From Rhodobacter sp. (GTDB taxonomy: Bacteria > Pseudomonadota > Alphaproteobacteria > Rhodobacterales > Rhodobacteraceae): a stretch of 64,000 bases of DNA. Shown piece by piece: positions 1-9,182 of the stretch. Numbering within the stretch: position 1 is the stretch's first letter; each line of letters begins with the position of its first letter. The stretch covers positions 30,565 to 94,564 of the forward strand of contig JADCEL010000017.1 in NCBI GenBank assembly GCA_020250125.1. The letters run 5' to 3'. Position numbers and translations under genes: made by a program. The notes under the pieces were generated by a model, which ran no database searches, had not been told where the DNA came from, and was given only the letters and a program-made list of their open reading frames with translations.

Positions 1-1257
1 CTGATTGTTCCCATCGTAGCGATTCAGCTTGTCGTGTCACTTGCCTTTATCCAGCGCCATTTCGAAGGTGTGACGCGCCAGATGACGCAAAGTCTGGTCA
101 TCCAGGTCATGTTCGTTCTGGATGAAGCCGATCGGGGCGGTTCCCCGGAAAAGGCCGCGGCGCGGGCATCGGGCGTTGCCCGCGCTTTGGACATGACGCT
201 GGAGCTTCCCGCCATATGGCCGGACCTGACGGACCGGCGAAGAGCCTACGATCTGTCCGGGCGGGTGGTGATCGAAACGCTGCGCCAGGGCCTGCCGGAC
301 CTGCGGTCGGTCGATCTGGTGTCCGACAGCGGGGACGTGCGCATGCTGTTGCAGACCGATGCGGGGCCGATGTCGCTTTCGGTCTCGCGGCGGCGGGTTT
401 CGGCGTCAAACCCGCATCAGCTTCTGGTCTGGATGATTCTGACATCGGTGCTGATGACGGTGATTTCCTATGCCTTCCTGCGCAACCAGCTGCGCCCGAT
501 CAAGCGGCTGGCCGATGCCGCCGAGGCTTTCGGCAAGGGGCGGTCGGTGGCCTACCGGCCGCGCGGCGCGCTGGAGGTGCGCGCGGCGGGGGCCGCATTT
601 CTTGACATGCGCAGCCGGATCGAACGGCAGATGGAACAGCGCACACTGATGCTGTCGGGTGTCAGCCACGATCTTCGCACGCCGATGACCCGCCTCAGGC
701 TGAGCCTGTCCCTGATGCCGCAGGATGACGAGGTCAGGGCAGCGCTGCGCGATGTTGCGGATATGGAACGGCTGGTCGACGAATTCCTGTCATTTGCCCG
801 CGGCGACGCCATGGAAACCCCCGAGAAAACCGATCCGGTCGCGCTGGTGGCTCGGGTTGTCGACAATGCCCGGCGCTCCGCCGGGTCGGTCAGCCTGAAA
901 AGCGACGGCAGGGGCACGGCCCTGTTGCGTCCCGATGCGGTGGCGCGGGCCGTCGAAAACCTGATCGGCAATGCGCTGCGCTATGGGACAAGGTGCGAGG
1001 TCAGCGTGACCGTGACCGAGCGCAGCATCCGGATCTGCGTCGAGGACGACGGTCCGGGCATCCCCGGCGAGCGGCGGGAGGAAGCGATGCGACCCTTCAC
1101 AAGGCTGGACAAGGCGCGCAACCCGAACCGGGGCGGGGGCGTGGGGCTGGGTCTGTCGATCGCCGCCGACGTGGCGCGCAGCCACGGCGGCACGCTGACC
1201 CTGTCGGATTCGGCCCGCCTGGGCGGGCTGAAGGCAGAGATCATCCTGGCCCGCTGA
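1..1257 (+). CDS. EnvZ-type sensor histidine kinase (5' end outside window)
   Basis: Membrane sensor kinase that autophosphorylates on His and passes phosphate to an OmpR-type regulator. The frame is open from base 1, and the first residues (LIVPIVAIQLVV) already look like the first membrane helix of EnvZ proteins, so the gene starts upstream of the window and only about 418 residues are visible. Next come a periplasmic part with IQRHFEGVTRQM, a second membrane helix near residue 145, and a HAMP linker. The HisKA motif SGVSHDLRTPM carries the phospho-acceptor at about residue 223 of the visible part. The ATPase domain shows the N box (NLIGNALRYG), EDDGPGIP and GVGLGLSIA. It ends 5 bases before the convergent ynjD-like gene. 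The cognate regulator is expected upstream. The EnvZ subfamily call rests on overall resemblance; the stimulus is unknown. Confidence 0.9.
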   Translation: MIVPIVAIQLVVSLAFIQRHFEGVTRQMTQSLVIQVMFVLDEADRGGSPEKAAARASGVARALDMTLELPAIWPDLTDRRRAYDLSGRVVIETLRQGLPDLRSVDLVSDSGDVRMLLQTDAGPMSLSVSRRRVSASNPHQLLVWMILTSVLMTVISYAFLRNQLRPIKRLADAAEAFGKGRSVAYRPRGALEVRAAGAAFLDMRSRIERQMEQRTLMLSGVSHDLRTPMTRLRLSLSLMPQDDEVRAALRDVADMERLVDEFLSFARGDAMETPEKTDPVALVARVVDNARRSAGSVSLKSDGRGTALLRPDAVARAVENLIGNALRYGTRCEVSVTVTERSIRICVEDDGPGIPGERREEAMRPFTRLDKARNPNRGGGVGLGLSIAADVARSHGGTLTLSDSARLGGLKAEIILAR

Positions 1258-1262
1258 TCCGG

Positions 1263-1919
1263 TCAGGTGCCGGGCGGAACCGGGCGGCCCAGCGGGTCGA
1301 GGATGCGGCCCCCGGCGGCCTCGGCATCATCGGCCTGGTGGGTCACCAGAACTGCCGGAATCCGCTCTGCCCGGATCAGGTCCAGAACGAAGGCGCGGAT
1401 GCGGTCGCGCAGGCCGGCATCAAGGCGCGAGAACGGCTCGTCCAGCAGCAGCGCCCTGGGTTCGGCCAGCAGGGTGCGCATCAGGGCCACCCGCGCCCGC
1501 TCGCCGCCCGACAGCGTGGCGGGGTCACGGTCTGCAAACCCCGCCAGGCCGGCCTTTGCCAGGGCCGCCTCGACGGCCGCGCGGCGGGCCTTGCGCCCGC
1601 GCAGCGCCGCGGGCAGCGCAAAGGCCAGATTGCCGCCCACCGACAGATGCGGAAACAGCACATCGTCCTGAAACAGCAGCCCCACCCCGCGCGCCCGCGT
1701 CGGCAGGCCGGTTATGTCGCGCCCGTCCAGAATCAGCCTGCCGGACAGGCTGAACTCCGGGCCGAGCGTGCCGATGATTGCGGCCAGGGCCGTTGATTTT
1801 CCGGACCCGGACGGACCCATGATGGTCAGCACCCCGCCCGGTTTCACCACGGCATCAAGGGCAACGATCAGCTTGCCTTTGGCGCGCACCTCCAGCCGGT
1901 CAAGCACAAGCCCGCTCAT
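1263..1919 (-). CDS. ynjD: ABC transporter ATP-binding protein, YnjD-like
   Basis: ATPase subunit of an importer, 218 residues, cytoplasmic. Walker A is GPSGSGKST at residues 35-43, the Q loop is LLFQDD, the signature is LSGGERARVAL and Walker B is ALLLDEPFSRLD. The ATG at 1919 overlaps the stop of the upstream permease by 4 bases (ATGA), so the two are translationally coupled. Length and order fit the E. coli ynjBCD set; thiamine-type ThiBPQ systems are the closest better-known relatives, and the substrate cannot be read from the sequence. Confidence 0.88.
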   Translation of the reverse strand: MSGLVLDRLEVRAKGKLIVALDAVVKPGGVLTIMGPSGSGKSTALAAIIGTLGPEFSLSGRLILDGRDITGLPTRARGVGLLFQDDVLFPHLSVGGNLAFALPAALRGRKARRAAVEAALAKAGLAGFADRDPATLSGGERARVALMRTLLAEPRALLLDEPFSRLDAGLRDRIRAFVLDLIRAERIPAVLVTHQADDAEAAGGRILDPLGRPVPPGT

Positions 1920-3583
1920 GCGCCCGGCCTCATGCCGGCCCGGTTGCGGAACAGGGCGGCGGGAAGGGCCAGGGCCAGGGCAAAGGCCAGAAGCGGCAGG
2001 GCAAGCTGCAACATCGCAAAGGTTCCGATGATGCGCCGGTTGCCGCCGGACGACAGGGCGACGGCTTCGGTTGTCAGGGTTGTCACCCGGCCGCCGCCGA
2101 TCAGAAGCGTCGGCAGGTACTGGCCGACGGACACGGCAAAGCCCACTGCCGCCGCCGTCAGGACCGGACGCAGCAGCATCGGCAGGCGCAGCCGCCAGAA
2201 GATCCGCCCCGGCGTGGCACCAAGGGCAGCGCCCGCCACGGCAATGCGCGGGTCCCAGGCCCGCCACGGCGCGGCCAGCGACAGAAAGACATAAGGCAGC
2301 ACGAATACAAGGTGGGCCGCCGCCACGGCCCCGGTGCTGCCTTCGACCCCGGTGCGCAGGCCCAGTTCGGCCAGCCCCGGCAGGAAAGCCACCTGCGGCA
2401 TGATCAGCGGCAGCCAAAGCAGCCACAGCGCCCCGCCCCCCGGTTTGAGGCCAAAGCGCGATTCCGCCTCAAGACAGGCCAGGACAAGCCCGGTGGCCAG
2501 CGCGGCCGACAGCGCGGCCAGCAGCACCGTCTCCAGCGCCGCAGGGCCAAGGCCGGGTGCGGCGCGCGCCCAGGCATCAAGTTCAAGGCGCTGGGGCAGG
2601 GCATCGGGAAAGACCCAAGGGCCGGCAAAGCTCCACAGGGCCAGCCCCGCCATGCTGCCCGCCATCAGAAGCACGACAAGCAGCCCGGCCCCGGCGGCCA
2701 GGGGGGCAAGCCAGCGGTCGGCCCAGATCTGTCTGCGCCCCGTCAGCGCCAGCCGGCATCCCAGCCGGGCCAGACCGGTTTCAGCGCAGCGCAACAGGGC
2801 AAGTGCCGCCAGCACCAGGCCAAGCTGCACCAGGGCACCGGCCGCTGCCACGGGGTGAATGGAAAGGTCGGGGCTGGTCATCCAAAGCACAAGCTGCGCC
2901 GAAAGCGTCGGCGGCAGGGCAGGGCCAAGGACGATGGCCATGTCCACCGCCGTCATGGAATAGGCCAGCACCGCATAGACCGCAGGCCGCATCTGCGGCC
3001 AGACGGCCGGCAGGACCGACAGCATCCATCCCGCCACGCGTCCGTAGCCAAGGCTGGCCATCAGCATCAGCCGCCGCGGCGCATCGGCCTGGGGCAGGGC
3101 CGCAATCAGGATCAGCAGCAGGAACGGAACCTCTTTCAGCACCAGACCGGCCGTCAGGGCAAGACCTGCAGGATCATTCAGGATCAGAAGGTCGGGCGGT
3201 TGCGTCCAGCCGGTGGCCCAGGGGGACAGCGCCCGCGCAATCCACCCCGACGGGGCCAGCAGGAACGCAAGGCCCAGGGCCGCCGCCGCATGGGGCACGG
3301 CCAGAAGGGGCGACAGCAGCCGCAGGATCAGCGTGAAAAGCCGCCCGCCCTGAAGTGCGGCCACCAGACCAAGCGCAATCGCCAGCGACAGAAGAGTCGA
3401 GGCAATGCCGGTCCCCAGGGAAAGTGCCACCGCACGGGCCAGGCCCGGCCAGTCAAGCAGCCGCGCCATGCCATCCGCTTCGAAGGCGGGGCGCAGGGTG
3501 CCCGCCAGCCCCGCGATCACGGGTCCCGCCATCAGAAGAAGGGTCAGCCGGGGCGCGAACCGCAGCGCCCCGTCTGCCGTCAT
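1916..3583 (-). CDS. ynjC: ABC transporter permease, fused two-domain, YnjC-like
   Basis: Inner-membrane permease of 555 residues with many hydrophobic segments in two halves, each with a BPD-type transport domain, so one chain supplies both channel halves as in YnjC and ThiP. The stretch around LGYGRVAGWMLSVLPAVWPQ and the later LGATPGRIFWRLRLPMLLRP are the two EAA-like loops that dock to the ATPase. It overlaps the binding-protein gene upstream by 4 bases and the ATPase gene downstream by 4 bases, forming a three-gene operon. Confidence 0.88.
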   Translation of the reverse strand: MTADGALRFAPRLTLLLMAGPVIAGLAGTLRPAFEADGMARLLDWPGLARAVALSLGTGIASTLLSLAIALGLVAALQGGRLFTLILRLLSPLLAVPHAAAALGLAFLLAPSGWIARALSPWATGWTQPPDLLILNDPAGLALTAGLVLKEVPFLLLILIAALPQADAPRRLMLMASLGYGRVAGWMLSVLPAVWPQMRPAVYAVLAYSMTAVDMAIVLGPALPPTLSAQLVLWMTSPDLSIHPVAAAGALVQLGLVLAALALLRCAETGLARLGCRLALTGRRQIWADRWLAPLAAGAGLLVVLLMAGSMAGLALWSFAGPWVFPDALPQRLELDAWARAAPGLGPAALETVLLAALSAALATGLVLACLEAESRFGLKPGGGALWLLWLPLIMPQVAFLPGLAELGLRTGVEGSTGAVAAAHLVFVLPYVFLSLAAPWRAWDPRIAVAGAALGATPGRIFWRLRLPMLLRPVLTAAAVGFAVSVGQYLPTLLIGGGRVTTLTTEAVALSSGGNRRIIGTFAMLQLALPLLAFALALALPAALFRNRAGMRPGA

Positions 3584-4788
3584 TGCGCAACCCCGTAGCG
3601 GCGGATCCAGTCCTGGCTGATGCGCGTCATCCAGCTTGCGTGCGGCTCTGGCAGGGCCGGGCCAAGATCGTGCGGCGCAAGGGTGGCGATGCCCAGATCA
3701 AGGGCATCGAAGCGGGCGCGATCCTGACCGGAAAGCGCGGACAGGTTCAGCACGGTCTGAAAGCCAAGCACATCGGGGTCCTGCGCCCGCGCCTGCACCC
3801 GGGGGTCCAGCAGCAGGTTGGCCACCACCAGGGCACCTGCGGCATGGGCGGCGTTGTAGGGAATGGCCACGAAACTGGCATTGCCGATGGTCCCGCCGGT
3901 CCAGGTATTGGTGCGGATCGTCTGGGGCAGTTCGCCAGCCGCGATCGCGGCAGAGGCGCGGCCCGTGTTGAAGGCAAAGGCGATGTCGATCTCGCCATCC
4001 GCCAGCAGTTGCCCCAGCGCAGGCTCGTTCGCCGGATAGGCCTGTCCCTGGCGCCAAAGCGCCGGGGTGATTTCTTCCAGCCAGGCCCAGAGCGGCGCTG
4101 TCAGCCGGTCATAGGTCGCCGGATCAACGGGTTGCAGCAGCAGGTCCGGGTCATCGATGACGCCGTAAAGGACCTGCTTGAGGAAGGTCGTGCCAAGATA
4201 GTCCGGTGGCCGGGGGTAAGTGAACCGTCCCGGATTGGCCTTTGCCCAGTCCAGAAGCTGCCCGGCCCCCAGCGGCGGCGCAGGGACGCGGGCGCTGTCA
4301 TATTCAAAAACCAGCTGCGCCATGGCCCAGGGGCTTTCCAGCCCCAGCGTCGGTTCGGTGAAATCCATGCGCGTTGCAGGCTTGCCCGCAACATCGACAA
4401 GGGGCCAGTTGGGAAGCTGTTCCGCGAAGGGGCCGAACAGCAGCCCTTTGCCCTTCATCGCGGCAAAGTTTTCGCCGTTGATCCAGATCAGGTCCACAGC
4501 ACCGCCCTGATCCTGGCCCGCCTGCTTTTCGCTGACGACCCGCGCCACGGCATCGGCGGTCGAGGCCAGCTTGACCTGCGTTAGGCTCACGCCATGCCGC
4601 GACAGGGCCTCGTCCGCGACCCAAAGGATGAAATCGTTGATCCTCGGGTCACCGCCCCAGGCATGCCAGTAGACGGTCTGCCCCCTGGCCTCTTGCAGGA
4701 CGGCGGCCCAATCGGAAGGGTCCGGCTGGGCCACCGCCGGCAAGGCCGTGCAGGCCGCGACTACGATGGCTGCTGCGGACATCTTCAT
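3580..4788 (-). CDS. ynjB: ABC transporter substrate-binding protein, YnjB-like
   Basis: Periplasmic ligand-binding protein of 402 residues, first gene of the operon. The start at 4788 gives a clean signal peptide (MKMSAAAIVVAACTALPAVA, cut after AVA). The frame stays open further upstream, but those residues do not look like a leader. The mature part begins with VYWHAWGGDPRINDFILWVA and carries ASTADAVARVVSEKQAG and VDLIWINGENFAAMK, characteristic of the YnjB family (COG4134). Ligand unknown. A 163-base divergent promoter region separates it from the ynjF-like gene, which in E. coli lies in the same cluster. Confidence 0.87.
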   Translation of the reverse strand: MKMSAAAIVVAACTALPAVAQPDPSDWAAVLQEARGQTVYWHAWGGDPRINDFILWVADEALSRHGVSLTQVKLASTADAVARVVSEKQAGQDQGGAVDLIWINGENFAAMKGKGLLFGPFAEQLPNWPLVDVAGKPATRMDFTEPTLGLESPWAMAQLVFEYDSARVPAPPLGAGQLLDWAKANPGRFTYPRPPDYLGTTFLKQVLYGVIDDPDLLLQPVDPATYDRLTAPLWAWLEEITPALWRQGQAYPANEPALGQLLADGEIDIAFAFNTGRASAAIAAGELPQTIRTNTWTGGTIGNASFVAIPYNAAHAAGALVVANLLLDPRVQARAQDPDVLGFQTVLNLSALSGQDRARFDALDLGIATLAPHDLGPALPEPHASWMTRISQDWIRRYGVAQ

Positions 4789-4951
4789 GGCACCCCCCCA
4801 AACGGCGTTCATCCTTTTGTTCCGCCTTACACATTGCGATTGACGGCTTGCAACCCAAAGCTCAAACCCGCACGAGGATGTGAGGCGCAGGCAAGGCCGC
4901 CCGCCTGCCCGGAACCGGCCGGGCCGCGCGACAGACCAGAAGGGGACAGAC

Positions 4952-5557
4952 ATGCTGGACGCCCGGATGCGACGCCTGATCGACCCGCCCCTGACCGGGG
5001 CCGGGCTTTGGCTGGCCCGGCTGGGTGTTTCCGCCAATGCCGTAACCCTGGCCGGTCTGGCGCTGGGCCTGCTGATGGCCGCAATGCTTGCGGCGGGGTT
5101 CGGTGCCCTGGCGCTGGTGCCGCTGGTGTTCAGCCGGCTTTGTGACGGGCTGGATGGTGCCGTGGCCCGCGCCAGGGGCGCGACGGATTTTGGCGGCTAT
5201 CTTGATATCTTCTGTGATTTTGTCTTCTACGGCGCAGTGCCGCTGGCCTTCGTGCTGCGCGACCCGGCCGCCAACGGGGTGGCGGGCGCCTTTCTGCTTG
5301 CCTGCTTTTATGTGAACGGGACGAGTTTTCTTGGCTATGCGGTGCTGGCCGGGAAACGGGGGCTGGAAACCCGCGAACAGGGCGAAAAATCGCTGTATTA
5401 CAGTGCGGGCCTGCTGGAGGGAACGGAAACCATCCTGTTCTTTGCCCTGCTTTGCCTTCTGCCCGGTGCCTTTGCACCGCTGGCCTTCGTGTTCGGCGTG
5501 CTGTGCTGTGCAACCGCTTTGTCCCGTGTCCTGATGGCCCGACGCCGGTTCCGCTGA
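4952..5557 (+). CDS. ynjF: CDP-alcohol phosphatidyltransferase, YnjF-like
   Basis: Integral membrane enzyme of 201 residues that should transfer a phosphatidyl group from CDP-diacylglycerol to an alcohol. The family signature is intact: DGLDGAVAR, then GGYLDIFCD, supplying the four metal-binding aspartates of the D-xx-DG-xx-AR...G-xxx-D-xxx-D pattern. The C-terminal part (GTSFLGYAVLAGK, EGTETILFFALLCLLPGA) resembles E. coli YnjF closely. The ATG at 4952 is preceded by AGGGGAC. It is transcribed away from ynjBCD. The acceptor alcohol is unknown. Confidence 0.87.
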   Translation: MLDARMRRLIDPPLTGAGLWLARLGVSANAVTLAGLALGLLMAAMLAAGFGALALVPLVFSRLCDGLDGAVARARGATDFGGYLDIFCDFVFYGAVPLAFVLRDPAANGVAGAFLLACFYVNGTSFLGYAVLAGKRGLETREQGEKSLYYSAGLLEGTETILFFALLCLLPGAFAPLAFVFGVLCCATALSRVLMARRRFR

Positions 5558-5758
5558 CGCGCCGCCGTTGGGGCATACCCGCCGCCCCGCCGCCACCCTG
5601 GCCGGATCAGGACCAGACCCTGGCCTGACCCTGACGAAAGACCCCTTCAATCCAACAAAAACCGCAATCCCCTGATCCAACGGCACGCCTGCGGTTGCCG
5701 TGCCCTGCCAGATGTGGCACACCACAGGCAGACCGACCTGTGACTGGTGAGTGCAGAG

Positions 5759-6412
5759 ATGACGGATTTTGCCACGCGGCGCACGGTGATGGTCGATACC
5801 CAGGTCCGTCCGGCCGATGTCACCAAGTTTCCGGTGATAAAGGCGCTGCTGTCGGTCCCGCGCGAAGCCTATGTGCCCCGCAGCCTGCGCGAGGCCGCCT
5901 ATATCGGCGAGAATCTGGAGATTGCCCCGCGCCGCGTGGTGCTGGAGGCGCGCACCCTGGCCAAACTGCTTGATGCGCTGGACATCCAGCCGGACGAAAT
6001 GGTGCTCGATCTGGGCTGCGGGCTTGGCTATTCGACAGCCGTCATCGCGCGCCTTGCCGAGGCGGTGATCGCGGTGGAAGAAGATGCGGCCCTGGCCGCA
6101 CAGGCCGAAAAGACCCTGGCATCCGAAGGCGTCGACAATGCCGCCGTGATCACCGGGCCGCTGGCCCAGGGGGCCGCGAAACACGGCCCCTATGACGTGA
6201 TCACCCTGCAGGGGGCCATCGAAACGCTGCCGCAGGCGCTTTCGGACCAGCTGAAAGAGGGCGGCCGCATCGGATGTGTGTTTATGGAAGGCGCGCTTGG
6301 TCTGGCCCGCGTCGGATACAAGGTTGACGGCGTGGTGACATGGCGCTTTGCCTTCAACGCGACGGCACCTGTGCTGCCGGGGTTTGACCTGCGGCGCGGG
6401 TTCGTGCTGTAA
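5759..6412 (+). CDS. pcm: Protein-L-isoaspartate O-methyltransferase family protein
   Basis: SAM-dependent methyltransferase of 217 residues, cytoplasmic. The SAM motif is [18 protein letters not shown], and the N-terminal RREAYVP-like segment ([16 protein letters not shown]) is typical of PCMT relatives in alphaproteobacteria. These often lack a proven repair role, so the substrate is uncertain. A GTG at 5747 is an alternative start adding four residues. It lies 23 bases ahead of the TolC-type gene, a pairing common in alphaproteobacteria. Confidence 0.85.
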   Translation: MTDFATRRTVMVDTQVRPADVTKFPVIKALLSVPREAYVPRSLREAAYIGENLEIAPRRVVLEARTLAKLLDALDIQPDEMVLDLGCGLGYSTAVIARLAEAVIAVEEDAALAAQAEKTLASEGVDNAAVITGPLAQGAAKHGPYDVITLQGAIETLPQALSDQLKEGGRIGCVFMEGALGLARVGYKVDGVVTWRFAFNATAPVLPGFDLRRGFVL

Positions 6413-6435
6413 GCGGGAAAACAAAGAGGAATGGT

Positions 6436-7815
6436 ATGCTGAGAACGGCCCGCACCCTTGTTATGTCAGTGTCGCTGATCGTCGGTGCCGCGCTGCCGGT
6501 GTCGGCCGAAACCCTGGCCGATGCCCTGATCGCGGCCTATCGCAACAGCAACCTTCTGGCACAGAATCAGGCGGTTCTGCGCGCGGCGGATGAGGATGTG
6601 GCCCAGGCGGTGGCAACGCTGCGCCCGGTGGTCGCCTTTGTGGCCGACGGCCAGTACGGCTATTCCGAGCAGCTGCTCGGGTCCGGCCTGACCGTTGTCA
6701 ATGAAGGGCTGTTTTCCAACCTGGCGCTGAGCGCGCAGATGATGGTGTTCGACTTTGGCCGCACGCAGCTTGCCATCGAGGCGGCCAAGGAAGCCGTGCT
6801 TGCCACGCGTGAGGCGCTGATTTCAGTGGAACAGCAGGTTCTGCTTGCCGCCGTCTCTGCCTTTGTCAACGTGCGCCTGCAACAGGAAATCGTCTCTTTG
6901 CGCGAAAACAACGTGCGGGTGATCGGCGAACAGCTGCGCGCGGCGCAGGACCGGTTCGAGGTGGGCGAAGTCACCCGTACCGATGTGGCCCAGGCCGAGG
7001 CGCGCCTGGCCCAGGCCCAGGCGAACCTGGTGGTGGCCCAGGGTGATCTGGCGATTGCGCGCGAGAACTACCGCGCCGCAACCGGCAACTATCCGGGCGC
7101 GCTGTCGGCCCCGCCCGCGCCGCCGCGCACCGCCGACACGCTGGATGCGGCCCGGTCGGTGGCGCTGCGCACCCATCCGGCCATCCGGCAGGCGCAGCGC
7201 GAGGTCAAGGCGGCCGAACTGACCGTCGCCCGCGCCCGCGCAAACCTGAACCCCACGCTTTCCGCCCAGGCAAACCTTTCGGTTGATCAGGACGGGCTTC
7301 AGGAAAACGGCTTTGGCCTCAGCTTCAGACAGACGATCTATTCGGGCGGCGCGCTTTCGTCGGCGCTGCGCCAGTCGATGGCGAACCGGGATGCAAGTCT
7401 TGCCGGGCTTAAACAGCGCGGCGTCGAGGTGGCCGAGAATGTCGGCACGGTCTGGAGCAATCTTGACGTCGCCGATGCCAGCATCACCGCCACCGAACAG
7501 CAGATTGCGGCCGCCCAGATCGCCTTTGACGGTGTGCGCGAAGAGGCAAGCCTTGGCGCACGCACCACCCTTGATGTGCTGGATGCCGAACAGGATCTGC
7601 TCGATGCCCGTGCTGCGCGCCTGTCGGCGCTGGCGCAGCGCTACATCGGCATCTATCAGCTTCTGTCGTCGATGGGCCTGTTGACGGTGGACCATCTGGA
7701 ACTTGGCATCCCCACCTTTGATCCGGCAGCCTATTACAATGCCGTGCGCCGGGCGCCGACAAGCATCCAGGGACAAAAGCTTGACCGCATCATGAAGTCG
7801 GTGGGGAACGACTGA
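6436..7815 (+). CDS. TolC family outer-membrane channel protein
   Basis: Outer-membrane exit duct for tripartite efflux or type I secretion, 459 residues. It has a signal peptide (MLRTARTLVMSVSLIVGAALPVSA) followed by ETLADALIAAYRNSNLLAQNQ, the usual start of mature TolC. Two related helical halves follow; the first contains GEVTRTDVAQAEARLAQAQ and the second GARTTLDVLDAEQDLLDAR, the paired coiled-coil repeat signatures. A GAGGAATGGT stretch before the ATG acts as ribosome binding site. No inner-membrane or adaptor partner lies nearby, so it may serve several pumps. Confidence 0.93.
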   Translation: MLRTARTLVMSVSLIVGAALPVSAETLADALIAAYRNSNLLAQNQAVLRAADEDVAQAVATLRPVVAFVADGQYGYSEQLLGSGLTVVNEGLFSNLALSAQMMVFDFGRTQLAIEAAKEAVLATREALISVEQQVLLAAVSAFVNVRLQQEIVSLRENNVRVIGEQLRAAQDRFEVGEVTRTDVAQAEARLAQAQANLVVAQGDLAIARENYRAATGNYPGALSAPPAPPRTADTLDAARSVALRTHPAIRQAQREVKAAELTVARARANLNPTLSAQANLSVDQDGLQENGFGLSFRQTIYSGGALSSALRQSMANRDASLAGLKQRGVEVAENVGTVWSNLDVADASITATEQQIAAAQIAFDGVREEASLGARTTLDVLDAEQDLLDARAARLSALAQRYIGIYQLLSSMGLLTVDHLELGIPTFDPAAYYNAVRRAPTSIQGQKLDRIMKSVGND

Positions 7816-7935
7816 CCTTGGCAGGGTCGGCCCCCGCTGCGGGCGGCCCCCGGCGCGACCGGTTCTTGCCGGATGACATGGCGGGCGGTAGCATTCGGCC
7901 TGTGTGGCGGTAAACGGGTGACAAGGGGTAGGCCG

Positions 7936-9060
7936 ATGTCGGGGTCGATGTCAAAATCGGAAATCGAGGATGTCCTTTCCTCGATCCGGCGTCTTGTGAC
8001 CGAAGAGCAATTGCAGCAGCAGCGGCCCGCCGCCCGGTCTTCCGACAAGCTTGTCCTGACACCCGCATTGCGCATCGATCCCGCCCTTTCAGATGTCCGG
8101 CAGCCGCCACAGGCCGCAGAGCCCCTGTCGCCGGTCGCGGAACCGAAGGTGGACCTGGCGGCGTCGGCAGCGCATCAGGCGGCTGCGGCGCTTGAAGCGG
8201 CCCTGATGGGACACCGCGATGACTGGGAACCTGAGGGAACCGAACCGGTGCCTTCCCTGCGGTCCTCCATCGATTGGGATTTTCCGGATGGTGACGATGC
8301 TGCGGATATGACCGGCCCGGCAAGCCCCGCCCCGGCGGTTGAGGATTTCGCTGATCACCGGCCCATCCCTGCCGAACCGCCCATCCCGGCCGAACCGCCC
8401 ATCCCGGCCGAACCGCTTGCCCTTGCCGAAGCGCCCGCCCTTGCCGAACCGCCCGCCCTTGCCGAACCGCCCGCCCTTGCCGAACCGCCCGTCCCGGCCG
8501 AAGCGCCCGCCGCCATGGCCGTGGACAGCGCGCCCGAGGATGACATCTATTGGGACGATTATCTGGCCGTTCACCGGTCCATGCCGCTTCTGGCGGCAGA
8601 GCAGGCAGAGTCCTGGCATCCGGTGCCGGACCCTGTGGCAGAGCCGCCCGCCGGTCTGTCCGGGTCTTCCGGGATCGCCGACGCGCCGCCTGGCCTGGCG
8701 GCCGCTGAGACCGGGCCGGAACCTGCGCCAGAGGCAGAGGGCCTGCCACAAACGGTACCGCCGCTGCCCGCCGAGGCCCTGGACACAACAGGGCAGGGGG
8801 ACGGTGACCAGCCCGCCGCCCTGCCGTCTGGCCAGTCGGCCGGGGCGGATGTGTTGGGCAGGCCGCCGGATGACGGGCCGACAGGTGCGGCGATGCAGGA
8901 CGCTGCGCCCGGCACCGATGACGCGCTGCTGCGTGATCTGATCCGGGATGTTCTGCGCGAAGAATTGCAGGGCGACCTCGGTCAGCGCATCACCCGCAAT
9001 ATCCGCAAGCTGGTGCGCGCGGAACTGGCCCGCGCCCTGACGGTTCGGGACCTGACCTGA
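7936..9060 (+). CDS. popZ: PopZ-like polar organizing protein (DUF2497)
   Basis: 374 residues. The N-terminal helix (SKSEIEDVLSSIRRLVTEE) and the C-terminal helices (LLRDLIRDVLREELQG, LGQRITRNIRKLVRAELARAL) match the two conserved ends of PopZ/DUF2497. In Caulobacter this protein self-assembles at cell poles and anchors ParB-origin complexes. Between the ends lies a long acidic, Pro/Ala-rich linker, much longer than in the 177-residue Caulobacter protein and including eight copies of a hexapeptide. The ATG at 7936 has AAGGGG upstream; an earlier in-frame start at 7873 would add unrelated residues. It follows pcm-tolC, a familiar alphaproteobacterial order. Function here is inferred from the family. 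Confidence 0.8.
   Translation: MSGSMSKSEIEDVLSSIRRLVTEEQLQQQRPAARSSDKLVLTPALRIDPALSDVRQPPQAAEPLSPVAEPKVDLAASAAHQAAAALEAALMGHRDDWEPEGTEPVPSLRSSIDWDFPDGDDAADMTGPASPAPAVEDFADHRPIPAEPPIPAEPPIPAEPLALAEAPALAEPPALAEPPALAEPPVPAEAPAAMAVDSAPEDDIYWDDYLAVHRSMPLLAAEQAESWHPVPDPVAEPPAGLSGSSGIADAPPGLAAAETGPEPAPEAEGLPQTVPPLPAEALDTTGQGDGDQPAALPSGQSAGADVLGRPPDDGPTGAAMQDAAPGTDDALLRDLIRDVLREELQGDLGQRITRNIRKLVRAELARALTVRDLT
8362..8505 (+). repeat. Eight tandem 18-bp repeats in the popZ linker
   Basis: Eight consecutive 18-base units of the form CCCrynCCnGCCGAAsCG encode the hexapeptide P-x-x-A-E-P/A. Units 2 and 3 are identical, and units 5 to 7 are identical (CCCGCCCTTGCCGAACCG). The number of copies is likely variable between strains. 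Confidence 0.95.
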
Positions 9061-9115
9061 TCCGGCACGGCCTTGGTGCAGGGCCGCGCGACATCATCCA
9101 CCCGTCGGCCCACAA

Positions 9116-9149
9116 ATGCACAACGCGCCCCGGGGGGCGCGTTGTGCAT
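9116..9149. terminator. Bidirectional terminator hairpin
   Basis: Perfect inverted repeat with 15-base arms (ATGCACAACGCGCCC at 9116-9130 and its complement at 9135-9149) and a 4-base loop, between convergent popZ and the DUF6280 gene. No long T run follows. Directly after it, GCATGTCACAC occurs twice (9147-9157 and 9160-9170). Confidence 0.75.
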
Positions 9150-9182
9150 GTCACACTTTGCATGTCACACAAGGGACCGGTA

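Noticed and set aside
2312..3598. Plus-strand frame of more than 400 codons
   Set aside because: Shadow of ynjC, extremely basic and low-complexity.
8355..8751. Glycine-rich repeat protein on the minus strand
   Set aside because: It only mirrors the 18-bp repeats of popZ; no ribosome site or family match.
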